Below, piece by piece: positions 1 to 6,734 of a stretch of 6,871 bases of DNA (position 1 is the stretch's first letter; the number at the start of each line of letters is the position of its first letter). The notes under the pieces were generated by a model. It ran no database searches and was not told where the DNA came from. It saw nothing but the letters and a program-made list of their open reading frames with translations. Made by a program: the position numbers and the translations under genes. The stretch is from NCBI GenBank assembly GCA_017391185.1, contig JAFOZN010000070.1, positions 1-6,871 on the forward strand, read 5' to 3'. Source of the stretch: Alistipes sp. GTDB lineage: Bacteria; Bacteroidota; Bacteroidia; Bacteroidales; Rikenellaceae.

Positions 1-1
1 A

Positions 2-898
2 TTCATGGGTACGCCGGATATCGCGGCGACTTGTTTGAAGAAAATCATCGCCGACGGCTTTGAGGTTGTTGGCGTGTATACCCAGCCCGACCGTCCCAAG
101 GGTCGGGGCATGAAGATGGTGTTTCCCCCTGTAAAGGATGTGGCCATCGCAAACAATATCCCTGTGTTTCAGCCGGAAAATTTCCGGGATGATGAAACTG
201 TGGAGCAGCTGAAAGCTTTGCAGCCCGATGTGGTAGCGGTGGTTGCCTATGGCCGGATCCTGCCCCAGCGGGTGCTGGATATCGTTCCCCAGGGCTTTAT
301 TAACATTCACGCATCTGTGCTTCCTCAGTACCGCGGTTCCGCTCCCTATCAGTGGGCAGTGCTGGACGGCCTGAAGGAGACCGGTGTTTCCGCCCAGTTC
401 ATGGTACATGCCATGGATGCCGGCGATGTGGTAGGCGTTTCCAAGACCCCCATCGGCCCCGATGAGACCGCAGGCGAACTGCTGGATCGGCTGGCTGTGC
501 TGGGTGCAGACCTCTTGTCTGAAACCCTTACAAAGTATGAAAAGAAGGAACTGATCCCTGTTCCCCAGGATGAAGCCAAGGTTTCCATGGCTCCCATGCT
601 GGATAAGACCATGTGTCCCATTGACTGGAATAAAACTGCCCAGCAGATCCACGACAAGGTCAGAGGACTGCACCCCTGGCCCGTGGCTACCATGGAACTG
701 CAGGGTAAGAAATTTAAGGTGCATGCCACCAAGATCGTGGACGGCCACGGCGAGCCCGGCAAGATCCTGGGCCTGACCAAGACCGGTCTGAAGATCGCCT
801 GCGCTGACGGTGCCATTGAGGTGACCTCTCTGCAGGCTGAAGGCGGCAAGCGCATGGCGGCTCCGGATTATTTCCGCGGCCATCCCCTGGAAGGTTAA
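2..898 (+). CDS. fmt: Methionyl-tRNA formyltransferase, 5' end cut by window edge
   Basis: Transfers a formyl group from 10-formyl-tetrahydrofolate to the methionine of initiator Met-tRNA in the cytoplasm. The codon before the first in-window ATG (base 5) reads Phe, giving the family's FMGTPD motif. That ATG is therefore internal and the true start lies a few codons upstream of the window. Numbering from that Met: the folate-side loop QPDRPKGRG is at 27-35; the formyl-transferase core has INIHASVLPQYRG at 99-111 with catalytic Asn100 and His102; Asp138 in MDAGD is the third catalytic residue. The C-terminal tRNA-binding domain begins near IDWNKTAQQIHDKVRGLHPWP (about residues 202-222). About 300 residues in total is slightly shorter than E. 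coli Fmt but normal for Firmicutes. rsmB follows after three bases, the usual order. Base composition and codon use (CTG, CCC, GGC) differ sharply from everything right of position 1018. Identification is very secure. Confidence 0.97.
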   Translation, partial: FMGTPDIAATCLKKIIADGFEVVGVYTQPDRPKGRGMKMVFPPVKDVAIANNIPVFQPENFRDDETVEQLKALQPDVVAVVAYGRILPQRVLDIVPQGFINIHASVLPQYRGSAPYQWAVLDGLKETGVSAQFMVHAMDAGDVVGVSKTPIGPDETAGELLDRLAVLGADLLSETLTKYEKKELIPVPQDEAKVSMAPMLDKTMCPIDWNKTAQQIHDKVRGLHPWPVATMELQGKKFKVHATKIVDGHGEPGKILGLTKTGLKIACADGAIEVTSLQAEGGKRMAAPDYFRGHPLEG

Positions 899-901
899 GC
901 C

Positions 902-1012
902 ATGGGCGCAAGAGAAACGGCGCTGAATGTGCTGATCGCCTGCCGGAAGGAGGCAGGCTGGTCCAACGGTGTGCTGAAGGACTATTTAAGCCGTGACCGG
1001 CTGGACAGACGG
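902..1012 (+). CDS. rsmB: RsmB, 16S rRNA m5C methyltransferase, N-terminal fragment only
   Basis: An ATG at 902 opens a frame reading MGARETALNVLIACRKEAGW, then SNGVLKDYLSR-DRLDRR. This is the start of the NusB-like RNA-binding domain of RsmB, the enzyme that methylates C967 of 16S rRNA (E. coli numbering). In the family the LDRR stretch is followed by an Asp-Ala-Ala-Leu-type helix. Here it turns into AFWEWLLVQRRVLFFGS and stops at TAG 1076-1078, which is unrelated sequence. The frame therefore leaves rsmB at about codon 37, and the roughly 400 remaining residues are absent. A purine-rich GGAAGG in the end of fmt, eight or so bases before the ATG, is a good Shine-Dalgarno site. The fmt-rsmB spacing is three bases, consistent with one operon. 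The short length leaves some doubt, but position after fmt and the N-terminal pattern agree. Confidence 0.8.
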
Positions 1013-1021
1013 GCCTTTTGG
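1010..1021. other. Junction between Firmicutes-like and Bacteroidales-like DNA
   Basis: Within about a dozen bases the sequence changes from GC-rich, Firmicutes-style coding DNA to AT-richer, Bacteroidales-style coding DNA. The left reading frame is recognisable RsmB up to the codon at 1010-1012 and not beyond. The right reading frame is recognisable as a lipoprotein signal peptide from about the Leu codon at 1015-1017 or the one at 1018-1020. Both genes are broken at the same spot. No transposase, integrase, direct repeat or tRNA end is present at the seam. This fits a chimeric assembly or ligated clone; a real recombination event would have destroyed rsmB. Confidence 0.8.
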
Positions 1022-1836
1022 GAGTGGTTGCTTGTTCAAAGGAGAGTTTTGTTCTTTGGCAGTTGCCTTCGCAGGTAGATACTATCGGTAATAGCTATGT
1101 GATTCGTACCGTAAACGGTAAAGTCATCGTTATGGATGGAGGATTTGAGGCAGAGAAGGATTATCTGCGCGGATTTATCGATGCTTTGGGAGGCAAGGTC
1201 GATGCTTGGATCATATCGCATCCTCACGATGATCATATTACGGCTCTTGTGGCTTTGTTGGATAATCCTAAAGGTTTGAAGATTGAGAAGATTTATCACT
1301 CTCGATTCTCTACCGATGCTTTGATCGATGGTGAGAGTGAGAGTACGGCTCAGATTACTCGTAAATTCTACTCTCAGTTGGATAAGGCAACAGATATTGT
1401 GGTGGTGGATTGTCACCCTGGTGATGAGTTTGAGATTGATGGAGTGAATTTTAAGATTCTTTCAGAACAGAATCCTGAATTTGCTCAAAGGAATCCTTAC
1501 AACAACTCAAGTATGGTTGTGAAGATGTGGGATAGAGAGAAGTCTTTTATCTTCCTCGGCGATTTGGGCGTGGAGGGTGGTCAGAAACTGCTCGATTCTC
1601 AGTATGCAGGGGATTTGGAGTGTGATTATTTGCAGATGGCTCATCATGGTCAGGCTGGATGCGATAAGAAATTCTATGAAACTGTGAAATTCCGTGCTTG
1701 TTTGTGGCCATCACCCACGTGGGTATATAATGCAGAGATGGGGCAATTGAGAACAGCCGAGGTGCGTGGTTGGATCAAGGAGTTGGGTATCACCGAACAC
1801 TATGTCTCTAATGAGGGTTTGGTTCGTATCGAGTAG
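1018..1836 (+). CDS. ComEC-like metallo-beta-lactamase-fold hydrolase, probable lipoprotein, 5' truncated
   Basis: A metal-dependent hydrolase of the metallo-beta-lactamase superfamily, nearest in style to the ComEC/Rec2 C-terminal domain. Numbering from the TTG codon at 1018: the metal motif SHPHDDH is at 67-73 (His68, His70, Asp72, His73), the Asp ligand is in FIFLGDLG (Asp182), and MAHHG at 208-211 supplies further His ligands. NNSSMVVKM at 162-170 is the ComEC-type strand before the Asp. The protein begins LGVVACSKES, which looks like the end of a signal peptide with a V-V-A-C lipobox. The TTG is therefore probably not a start; the true start and the first 10-15 residues were lost at the junction. 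The mature enzyme would be a lipid-anchored envelope protein and appears complete. The substrate cannot be told from sequence. The stop is three bases before the HAD phosphatase gene, so the two are probably cotranscribed. Confidence 0.85.
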   Translation: MGVVACSKESFVLWQLPSQVDTIGNSYVIRTVNGKVIVMDGGFEAEKDYLRGFIDALGGKVDAWIISHPHDDHITALVALLDNPKGLKIEKIYHSRFSTDALIDGESESTAQITRKFYSQLDKATDIVVVDCHPGDEFEIDGVNFKILSEQNPEFAQRNPYNNSSMVVKMWDREKSFIFLGDLGVEGGQKLLDSQYAGDLECDYLQMAHHGQAGCDKKFYETVKFRACLWPSPTWVYNAEMGQLRTAEVRGWIKELGITEHYVSNEGLVRIE

Positions 1837-1839
1837 TAA

Positions 1840-2637
1840 ATGCAGAAAAGCATGAAAAACAAAATTAAGGCAGTTTTTTTCGATATAGATGGCACTCTGG
1901 TCAGCTTCAAGACTCATGCGGTGCCTGAGTCTGCCCGCCTATCTATTGCTCAGATGCGAGAGCGTGGTATCAAGGTGTTTATCGCCACGGGTCGTCTGCT
2001 CAAATATACGGGCGTGGTGAGCGACCTGGAGGTGGATGGATATATCACCGTAAATGGCGGTTATTGTATCACATCTTCGGGAGAGGTTATATATGAATGT
2101 TCGATCCCTCCTCAGATTGTAGAGAAGGTCTTTGAACTTAGGCGTAAATATGGTTTTAGCTTTGCGATCCTGACCGAAAAAGGCATGTATGTCGAGCGAC
2201 TGGAGGGTAGAGCTAAGGAGGTTGCCGATTTGATTAATATTTATCCAGAGGTGGCCGATTTGGAGCATATCGCATCTACGCAAAGAGTGTTGCAGATATG
2301 TCCATATATTGATCCTGAGTTGGAGCGGGTGATAATGTCCGAGCTGGAGGAGTGTGTTTCGAGTCGCTGGATAGATATTCTGATGGATATCAATATGCGA
2401 GGAGTCGATAAGTCTCTGGCAGCGCGCCATGTGATGGAGTATTATGGTTATACTATGCAGCAGGCTATGGCCTTTGGTGATGGAGGCAACGATCTGCCGA
2501 TGGTGAGGGATGTTGCAGTAGGAGTGGCTATGGGCAATGCCTGCGAGGAACTTAAGCAGGTGGCCGATTATGTGACTCTGTCGGTGGATGAGGATGGTGT
2601 AAGCCATGCCCTGAGAAAATATGGTTTAATAGATTAA
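1840..2637 (+). CDS. Cof-type HAD-IIB family phosphatase
   Basis: A cytoplasmic haloacid-dehalogenase-type phosphatase, expected to hydrolyse small phosphorylated metabolites such as sugar phosphates or flavin mononucleotide; the actual substrate is not predictable. All four HAD motifs are visible: VFFDIDGTL with nucleophile Asp15 and acid/base Asp17, the Thr of ATGR near residue 50, Lys191 (motif III), and FGDGGNDLPM with Asp214 and Asp218 for magnesium. The roughly 100-residue insert between motifs II and III is the C2 cap of the IIB subfamily. The ending GVAMGNACEELKQVADYVT is also typical of Cof proteins. Length 265 is normal. The ATG at 1840 is three bases after the preceding stop. A second in-frame ATG at 1852 gives MKNKIKAVFF and is an equally plausible start. 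No Shine-Dalgarno site is seen before either. Confidence 0.94.
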   Translation: MQKSMKNKIKAVFFDIDGTLVSFKTHAVPESARLSIAQMRERGIKVFIATGRLLKYTGVVSDLEVDGYITVNGGYCITSSGEVIYECSIPPQIVEKVFELRRKYGFSFAILTEKGMYVERLEGRAKEVADLINIYPEVADLEHIASTQRVLQICPYIDPELERVIMSELEECVSSRWIDILMDINMRGVDKSLAARHVMEYYGYTMQQAMAFGDGGNDLPMVRDVAVGVAMGNACEELKQVADYVTLSVDEDGVSHALRKYGLID

Positions 2638-2649
2638 AATTTAGATAAG

Positions 2650-3354
2650 ATGGCTTTGATATTGTCTATTGAGACAGGTACCGATGTTTGTTCTGTGGCT
2701 TTGGCTCGTGATGGTGAACTCGTTTCGCTCCGAGAGAGTGATGAGGGTAGAGATCATGCCAAGCGCGTGGCACTCTTTGTCGATGAGTTGCTTCATGAGA
2801 CGGGTGTTACGCCTCAGGAGTTGGATGCCATAGCGGTAGGCATGGGACCAGGCTCATATACGGGCTTGCGTATCGGAGTGTCGTTTGCCAAAGGTCTGTG
2901 CTACGGCTTGCAAATACCGTTGGTGGCTGTTGGGTCGTTGGATGCTTTGGTTGAGGTTGCCAAGGAGGATTTTCAGGCCGGAATACTCGATGTGAAGAAT
3001 TGGCAGAAGGCTATCCTCTGCCCTATGGTGGATGCTCGCCGTATGGAGGTTTATACCCAGATATTTACCTCTGAGGGTGTGGCTCAGGGCGAGGTTAAGG
3101 CTGAGATAGTCAGCGAGGATAGCTTTGCAGAGTGGCGCAGCAAGGGTAATTTTGTGATTTTTGGTAACGGCGCAGCTAAGTGCCAAGAAGTGCTCGCCGA
3201 TGCAAAATATATAAATATAGTACCTTCGGCGCGAGGTTTGGTGCGTTTGGCCGAGCAGAAGTTGGCTGAGGGCAAGGTTGAGGACATTGCCTATTTCGAG
3301 CCATTCTATTTGAAGGACTTTGTGGTAATCCCATCTAAGAAGAAACTCCTCTAA
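2650..3354 (+). CDS. tsaB: TsaB, tRNA t6A37 threonylcarbamoyl-transfer complex subunit
   Basis: TsaB is the catalytically inactive partner of TsaD in the complex that adds threonylcarbamoyl to A37 of ANN-decoding tRNAs. It acts in the cytoplasm and is usually essential. The sequence shows the ASKHA-fold N-terminus ILSIETGTDVCSVAL (4-18), the diagnostic GPGSYTGLRIG (66-76) and the PMVDARRMEVY stretch (125-135). The C-terminal YFEPFYLKDFV (215-225) is shared by Bacteroidetes TsaB proteins. Length 234 is normal. The start at 2650 follows the HAD stop by 12 bases. The stop TAA overlaps the next gene's ATG by one base (TAATG, 3352-3356), suggesting translational coupling. TsaD, TsaC and TsaE are not in this window. 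Identification is secure. Confidence 0.95.
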   Translation: MALILSIETGTDVCSVALARDGELVSLRESDEGRDHAKRVALFVDELLHETGVTPQELDAIAVGMGPGSYTGLRIGVSFAKGLCYGLQIPLVAVGSLDALVEVAKEDFQAGILDVKNWQKAILCPMVDARRMEVYTQIFTSEGVAQGEVKAEIVSEDSFAEWRSKGNFVIFGNGAAKCQEVLADAKYINIVPSARGLVRLAEQKLAEGKVEDIAYFEPFYLKDFVVIPSKKKLL

Positions 3355-3827
3355 TGAAGTTCGATAATAGCCACGTTAGACGTCAAGACCGCCTGTTGGG
3401 CGAGGCTGAGGCTTTGGAGATATTGCGAGTAGGGGAGTATGGTTACCTCTCGATGCGTGATGAGGAGGGGGTCTATGGTGTGCCTGTGAACTATGTGTTG
3501 GATGGTGAGACGATATATTTCCACTCAGCTTCGGAGGGTAGGAAATTGAGGTGTGTGGAGTATGATCCCAGAGTCTCGTTTTGTGTAGTGGGTAGTGTGG
3601 AATTGCAACCCCAAGAACTTACCACCAACTATCGTTCTGTAATCGTCAGCGGAGAGGCTTCGATAGTCGAGGATGACGAGCTTAAACGCCATGTGCTAAG
3701 GCTCTTGGTCGTCAAATACTCTGCTCAGTATTGCGAACAAGGCAACGCCGCTATCCAGTGCTCTGCAGATCGCACCTCAGTCATATCTATCGAGGTAGAG
3801 AGCATATCTGCCAAATGTAAGGAGTAG
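3354..3827 (+). CDS. NimA-like flavin-nucleotide-binding protein (PNPOx-like split barrel)
   Basis: A small cytoplasmic protein of the pyridoxamine 5'-phosphate oxidase-like split-barrel superfamily, in the group that includes the Nim 5-nitroimidazole resistance proteins and related FMN-binding proteins. Visible family marks are RRQDR near residues 9-13, the strand pair YGVPVNYVLDGETIYFHSA (41-59) with His57, EGRKL at 61-65, the strand VSFCVVG (74-80), and YRSVIVSGEASIVED (93-107). Length 157 is typical. The ATG overlaps the tsaB stop by one base, so this is the last gene of the operon, ahead of the hairpin at 3857. Most family members have no known substrate and resemble housekeeping or stress proteins. 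The sequence alone does not justify calling it a resistance gene. Confidence 0.86.
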   Translation: MKFDNSHVRRQDRLLGEAEALEILRVGEYGYLSMRDEEGVYGVPVNYVLDGETIYFHSASEGRKLRCVEYDPRVSFCVVGSVELQPQELTTNYRSVIVSGEASIVEDDELKRHVLRLLVVKYSAQYCEQGNAAIQCSADRTSVISIEVESISAKCKE

Positions 3828-3856
3828 GGTAGTCGTCTATCTCCTAATCTAAAATA

Positions 3857-3885
3857 AGGGTGCTAACCACTATGGTTAGCACCCT
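3857..3885. terminator. Bidirectional intrinsic terminator between convergent operons
   Basis: AGGGTGCTAACC at 3857-3868 is the exact reverse complement of GGTTAGCACCCT at 3874-3885, giving a perfect 12-base-pair stem with a 5-base loop (ACTAT), or 13 pairs with a 3-base loop. Plus-strand transcripts are followed by CTTTACAATTT, a modest U tract. Minus-strand transcripts are followed by TTATTTT. It lies 29 bases after the NimA-like gene stop and 34 bases after the end of the 603-residue gene read from the other side. It can therefore end both converging transcripts. Confidence 0.88.
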
Positions 3886-3919
3886 CTTTACAATTTAAAT
3901 TATCGGATCAAAAATCAGA

Positions 3920-5731
3920 TTATTTAAAGATGCTCCATGAAGCATCAGCACCTGGAGTTGTAACCTCGCTGCAAAGTGGAGTCAAATGCTCACCTACCAC
4001 ATCGTACTCCTCCTGAGCGATAGCTACGTGGTGTGCATTAGTAGCTGGAGTAAGAGTGTTGTTACCCTCAAATGTAAGAACATATTTATTAACTACGCTA
4101 GTTGGATTCAAACGAACTACAACTGGGAATGAAGCCTCGATTGTGCTTTCAACAATCTTCAAACCAGACTCTGCATAAGCTGCGTCCTGACGAACACCAT
4201 ACTTACCATCACCTACAGCCTCGATGTTACAGTTAGAAATCAATGCGTTATTAACAGTACCCAAAGCGATACCTCTTACACAATATGCAGTGCTAACTTT
4301 CTCAAACTGGATGTTGTTACCGCCTGTAATCTGAGCTACAGAGTGAAGCTTATGAAATTCACAATTATTAATAGTTACATCGTTTGGCTGATAAGCCTTG
4401 ATACCTACCATCTTAGTACCAGCATTGTAAGAGTAATGGTTAATGAATGTACAATTTGTGATTATAATATTGTGAGCATAACGAGTTGCATCATTATAAC
4501 CCAAAGTGACAATATTAGCCTCACCTGTTTCAGCACATCTAAGTGTAGTGTTCTGGATAGAAAGGCCCTCAGTACCACCCCAGTTAGAAGCACCCTCTAC
4601 TGTGATAGTACCGAAAATAGTATTACCATCACCGTCGATAAGGATCTGAACATCTCTCTTCTGCTTAACTACGAAATTACCTGAGATCTGACCACCCAAA
4701 AGGATGCGAGTCTGACCTACAGGAGCGTTATCAATAGCAGCCTGCAATGCTGCAGCAGACTCAACAGTCTTGTTAATTACAGTCTCAACCTCCTCAACCT
4801 TATTGCCATCGAAATTAGCATCGATCTCGATGTTGAACTCTGCTGGAGAAGTCAAAAGCTTACCAATGATGTTAGTGCGGTAGTTGCGCTGTACTGGGAT
4901 GTTTACAAAGTGAGTAGCTACACTACTTGTCTTACCGTTAGCTCCAGCCCACTTGAACTCAACGTCTGTCAAAGAGTTCTCGACACCTGTATCACCTACC
5001 AAAATGTAGTTAAGAGCAAGATAAGTATAGTACTGGCCGTTAACCTCCAACGTCTCATTTGGAACATCGTTCATGCCGAATTCGATAGAGCCGAGTGTAG
5101 CGTCATCAGCGATGTCGTTGTCGTAAGCGTTGAATCTATTGTAAACGTTAGATACCTTGATCGCGCTCTTCTCAACGATAACACCTGCGTTAGCTGCGTC
5201 AGCGAGCTCAGTTGCATCAATACCCAAGTTAAGCTGAGCGAAAGGACGCTTCAAAAATACAGTCTTCTCTACGTTAGACTCTGTAAGCTCCCAGCCCTCA
5301 ATCTTCTGTGTACCAGTGAAAGCATCGCGAGCCTCTACGTTAGACAACTGACCGTAGTTCTTAACCTCGATGCTCTCCATGTTAGACACATCGTAAGCAT
5401 CAGCACTCTGGTTATAAGCGAAGAATACAGCGCGGTAGTCCTGACCCTTAGCCAAACGTACGTTGTAAGTAGCCTCACCATTTACTACAGGCCTAGTCTG
5501 ACGAAGAGCAGTCATCTCCTCACCATTCTTGTCAAAGATAGCACAAGCTACTACGTCTGTAGTAAGACCCTTGCCAATATCAGCACGTGTGCCCATATCA
5601 GCTGCACCAATAGTAAATGTTGCGTTTACAACATCGCTTGATGGAACGTTCGCATCATCCTTAGAACATGATGTCACGAACACCATACTTGCCATAGCAA
5701 GCATACCCAAAAACAATTTTGTTGTTTTCAT
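3920..5731 (-). CDS. Surface lipoprotein: fimbrillin-like N-terminal domain fused to a right-handed beta-helix
   Basis: A predicted outer-membrane surface lipoprotein of 603 residues; the exact role is unknown. The signal peptide ends in a V-T-S-C lipobox with Cys22, and CSKDD after it resembles the surface-export signal of Bacteroidetes lipoproteins. Residues about 36-310 match the neighbouring 296-residue protein: MGTRA at 46-50, a TALRQT strand near 74, LKRPFAQLNLGI at 160-171, and QRNYRTNIIGKLLT at 281-294. This is the style of Bacteroidales fimbrillin-like proteins (possibly DUF6562). Residues about 326-565 form a parallel beta-helix. It opens with AALQAAIDNAPVGQTRILL and continues with turns such as NIIITNCTF, DVTINNCEF and NALISNCNI. 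No catalytic lyase or hydrolase residues can be assigned, so binding or a structural role is as likely as glycan cleavage. Codons are biased to AAC, TAC, GGT and AAG, as in strongly expressed genes. It is last in its operon, ahead of the terminator. Confidence 0.82.
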   Translation of the reverse strand: MKTTKLFLGMLAMASMVFVTSCSKDDANVPSSDVVNATFTIGAADMGTRADIGKGLTTDVVACAIFDKNGEEMTALRQTRPVVNGEATYNVRLAKGQDYRAVFFAYNQSADAYDVSNMESIEVKNYGQLSNVEARDAFTGTQKIEGWELTESNVEKTVFLKRPFAQLNLGIDATELADAANAGVIVEKSAIKVSNVYNRFNAYDNDIADDATLGSIEFGMNDVPNETLEVNGQYYTYLALNYILVGDTGVENSLTDVEFKWAGANGKTSSVATHFVNIPVQRNYRTNIIGKLLTSPAEFNIEIDANFDGNKVEEVETVINKTVESAAALQAAIDNAPVGQTRILLGGQISGNFVVKQKRDVQILIDGDGNTIFGTITVEGASNWGGTEGLSIQNTTLRCAETGEANIVTLGYNDATRYAHNIIITNCTFINHYSYNAGTKMVGIKAYQPNDVTINNCEFHKLHSVAQITGGNNIQFEKVSTAYCVRGIALGTVNNALISNCNIEAVGDGKYGVRQDAAYAESGLKIVESTIEASFPVVVRLNPTSVVNKYVLTFEGNNTLTPATNAHHVAIAQEEYDVVGEHLTPLCSEVTTPGADASWSIFK

Positions 5732-5807
5732 AGTGTAAATGATTAAAAGTTAAAAAAAATTAATAATAAAAATGTTAATAAGTATTTAATACCTCATTTT
5801 AAGGAAA
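5732..5807 (-). promoter_or_regulatory. AT-rich leader between the two lipoprotein genes
   Basis: Only 11 of 76 bases are G or C, against roughly half in the flanking genes. It has no Shine-Dalgarno site, no stable hairpin and no clear match to the Bacteroides promoter elements TTTG / TAnnTTTG on the minus strand. An A/T-rich, unstructured leader directly before the ATG is typical of well translated Bacteroidetes genes. The spacing allows either readthrough from the upstream lipoprotein gene or a promoter that does not match the consensus. The regulatory role is inferred. Confidence 0.4.
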
Positions 5808-6698
5808 TTAAAGTTCTACTTTATGCTCTTCATCGGTGAGGAATTGATCCTCAAAGGTGAAGGTGTAAGTCAATGTGCCTGTCAGCAAGCCTCCTACGAC
5901 ATTGGTCTGGTAGTTGCGCTCGAATGGTACAAATGGGATCTGTGCATTCTCGCGGATAGGCGTGCCGTTCTGATCCTTGAGAGTGTAGCTCAGAGAGAAA
6001 GTACTCTCGTCTATCTCGGGCATAACGTAGAGCATAGCTATGCTCTTGTAGGTCTTGGATTCGCAAGTGAATTCGGCTCCCGTAACATCGAGGTTGTATG
6101 TGATGGTCTCGTTGCCCTCAGCCATGCCTGTCAGAGCGTTGAATGCAGGGTTGCCATTCTCGATATTCACCTCGATTGTAGTAGGCACCATATTGAAGGT
6201 GTCGGGATTCGCCACTGCAGACCAATCCTCTGGAGTAACACCCATGATAAGCTGAGCAAGAGGTCGCTGCAAGGTGATGTGGCTCGAGAAATTGCCCTCG
6301 ACAGTGATACTCGTTTTGGCGGTGAAGGCGTCAAAATCAGCTTCGGCTACTGATGGGTTGCGAGTGATGTTGCACAAGTCGGTGACGTTGTATGAACCAG
6401 CCTTTGAAGCCCAGAAAACGATGTCGTAGGTTCTGCCCTTGATGAGTCGAGGTGTATAGACAATCGTACCATCGGTGATATCTATCGCCTTGCGCAGAGA
6501 GGTGATCTCGGCGTTATTCTCGAACACAGCACAATAGACCGTATTGACAGTTGTCGGCGTGGCACGGGTCCCCATAACATTTGGCACCTCAGCCGAAATC
6601 TGTACTTCGACAGTCTCACTACCCTTGGCAGAATCATTTTTGCTACATGATAATGCTAACAATGGAATAACTAATAGTAGATAGATTAGGTTTTTCAT
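5808..6698 (-). CDS. Fimbrillin-like lipoprotein, short paralogue of the 603-residue protein
   Basis: A 296-residue predicted lipoprotein whose signal peptide ends LALSC (Cys18), followed by SKND. The rest is a single beta-rich domain. Marks shared with the adjacent larger protein are MGTRA (42-46), ITSLRK followed by a YTPRLIKGRTYDIVFWA strand (65-97), LQRPLAQLIMGV (143-154), and ERNYQTNVVGGLLTG (260-274). It ends about 20 residues after that last motif, where the larger protein continues into its beta-helix. Such proteins occur in tandem in Bacteroidales surface or pilus loci, but no FimB/Mfa2-type anchor or other accessory protein can be recognised here. It could be a pilus-like subunit or a stand-alone adhesin. 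The ATG at 6698 comes 36 bases after the stop of the partial upstream gene, so all three minus-strand genes probably share a transcript. Confidence 0.8.
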   Translation of the reverse strand: MKNLIYLLLVIPLLALSCSKNDSAKGSETVEVQISAEVPNVMGTRATPTTVNTVYCAVFENNAEITSLRKAIDITDGTIVYTPRLIKGRTYDIVFWASKAGSYNVTDLCNITRNPSVAEADFDAFTAKTSITVEGNFSSHITLQRPLAQLIMGVTPEDWSAVANPDTFNMVPTTIEVNIENGNPAFNALTGMAEGNETITYNLDVTGAEFTCESKTYKSIAMLYVMPEIDESTFSLSYTLKDQNGTPIRENAQIPFVPFERNYQTNVVGGLLTGTLTYTFTFEDQFLTDEEHKVEL

Positions 6699-6734
6699 AT
6701 ATTTTATTTCTTAATTGTACTTTGATTGAGTTCG

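Noticed and set aside
349..855. Minus-strand open frame of 168 codons opposite fmt
   Set aside because: It is a shadow of the GC-rich fmt gene, whose catalytic motifs are intact.
1018..1020. TTG as the genuine start of the MBL-fold gene
   Set aside because: There is no ribosome-binding context, and the residues after it read as the end of a lipoprotein signal peptide. The gene is more likely cut at the junction.
1939..2607. Minus-strand open frame of 222 codons opposite the HAD phosphatase
   Set aside because: All HAD motifs lie on the plus strand. The antisense product is rich in His, Ile and Leu and resembles no protein family.
3354..3827. Calling the split-barrel protein a nitroimidazole resistance gene (nim)
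   Set aside because: Similarity is at family level only. Many chromosomal relatives have no resistance role, and no insertion sequence that would activate it is seen nearby.
4910..5641. Plus-strand open frame of 243 codons inside the large lipoprotein gene
   Set aside because: It is antisense to a well supported gene with a signal peptide and domain motifs. The translation is rich in Ser, Val and Cys, has no recognisable domain, and arises from the biased codons of the real gene.
5775..5800. Near-palindrome GTATTTAATAC as a terminator or operator
   Set aside because: The arms are five AT pairs with a one-base centre. It is too weak for a hairpin and expected by chance in DNA this AT-rich.
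5823..6353. Plus-strand open frame of 176 codons opposite the small lipoprotein
   Set aside because: The minus-strand gene has a lipobox and paralogue motifs over the same bases; the plus-strand product has none.
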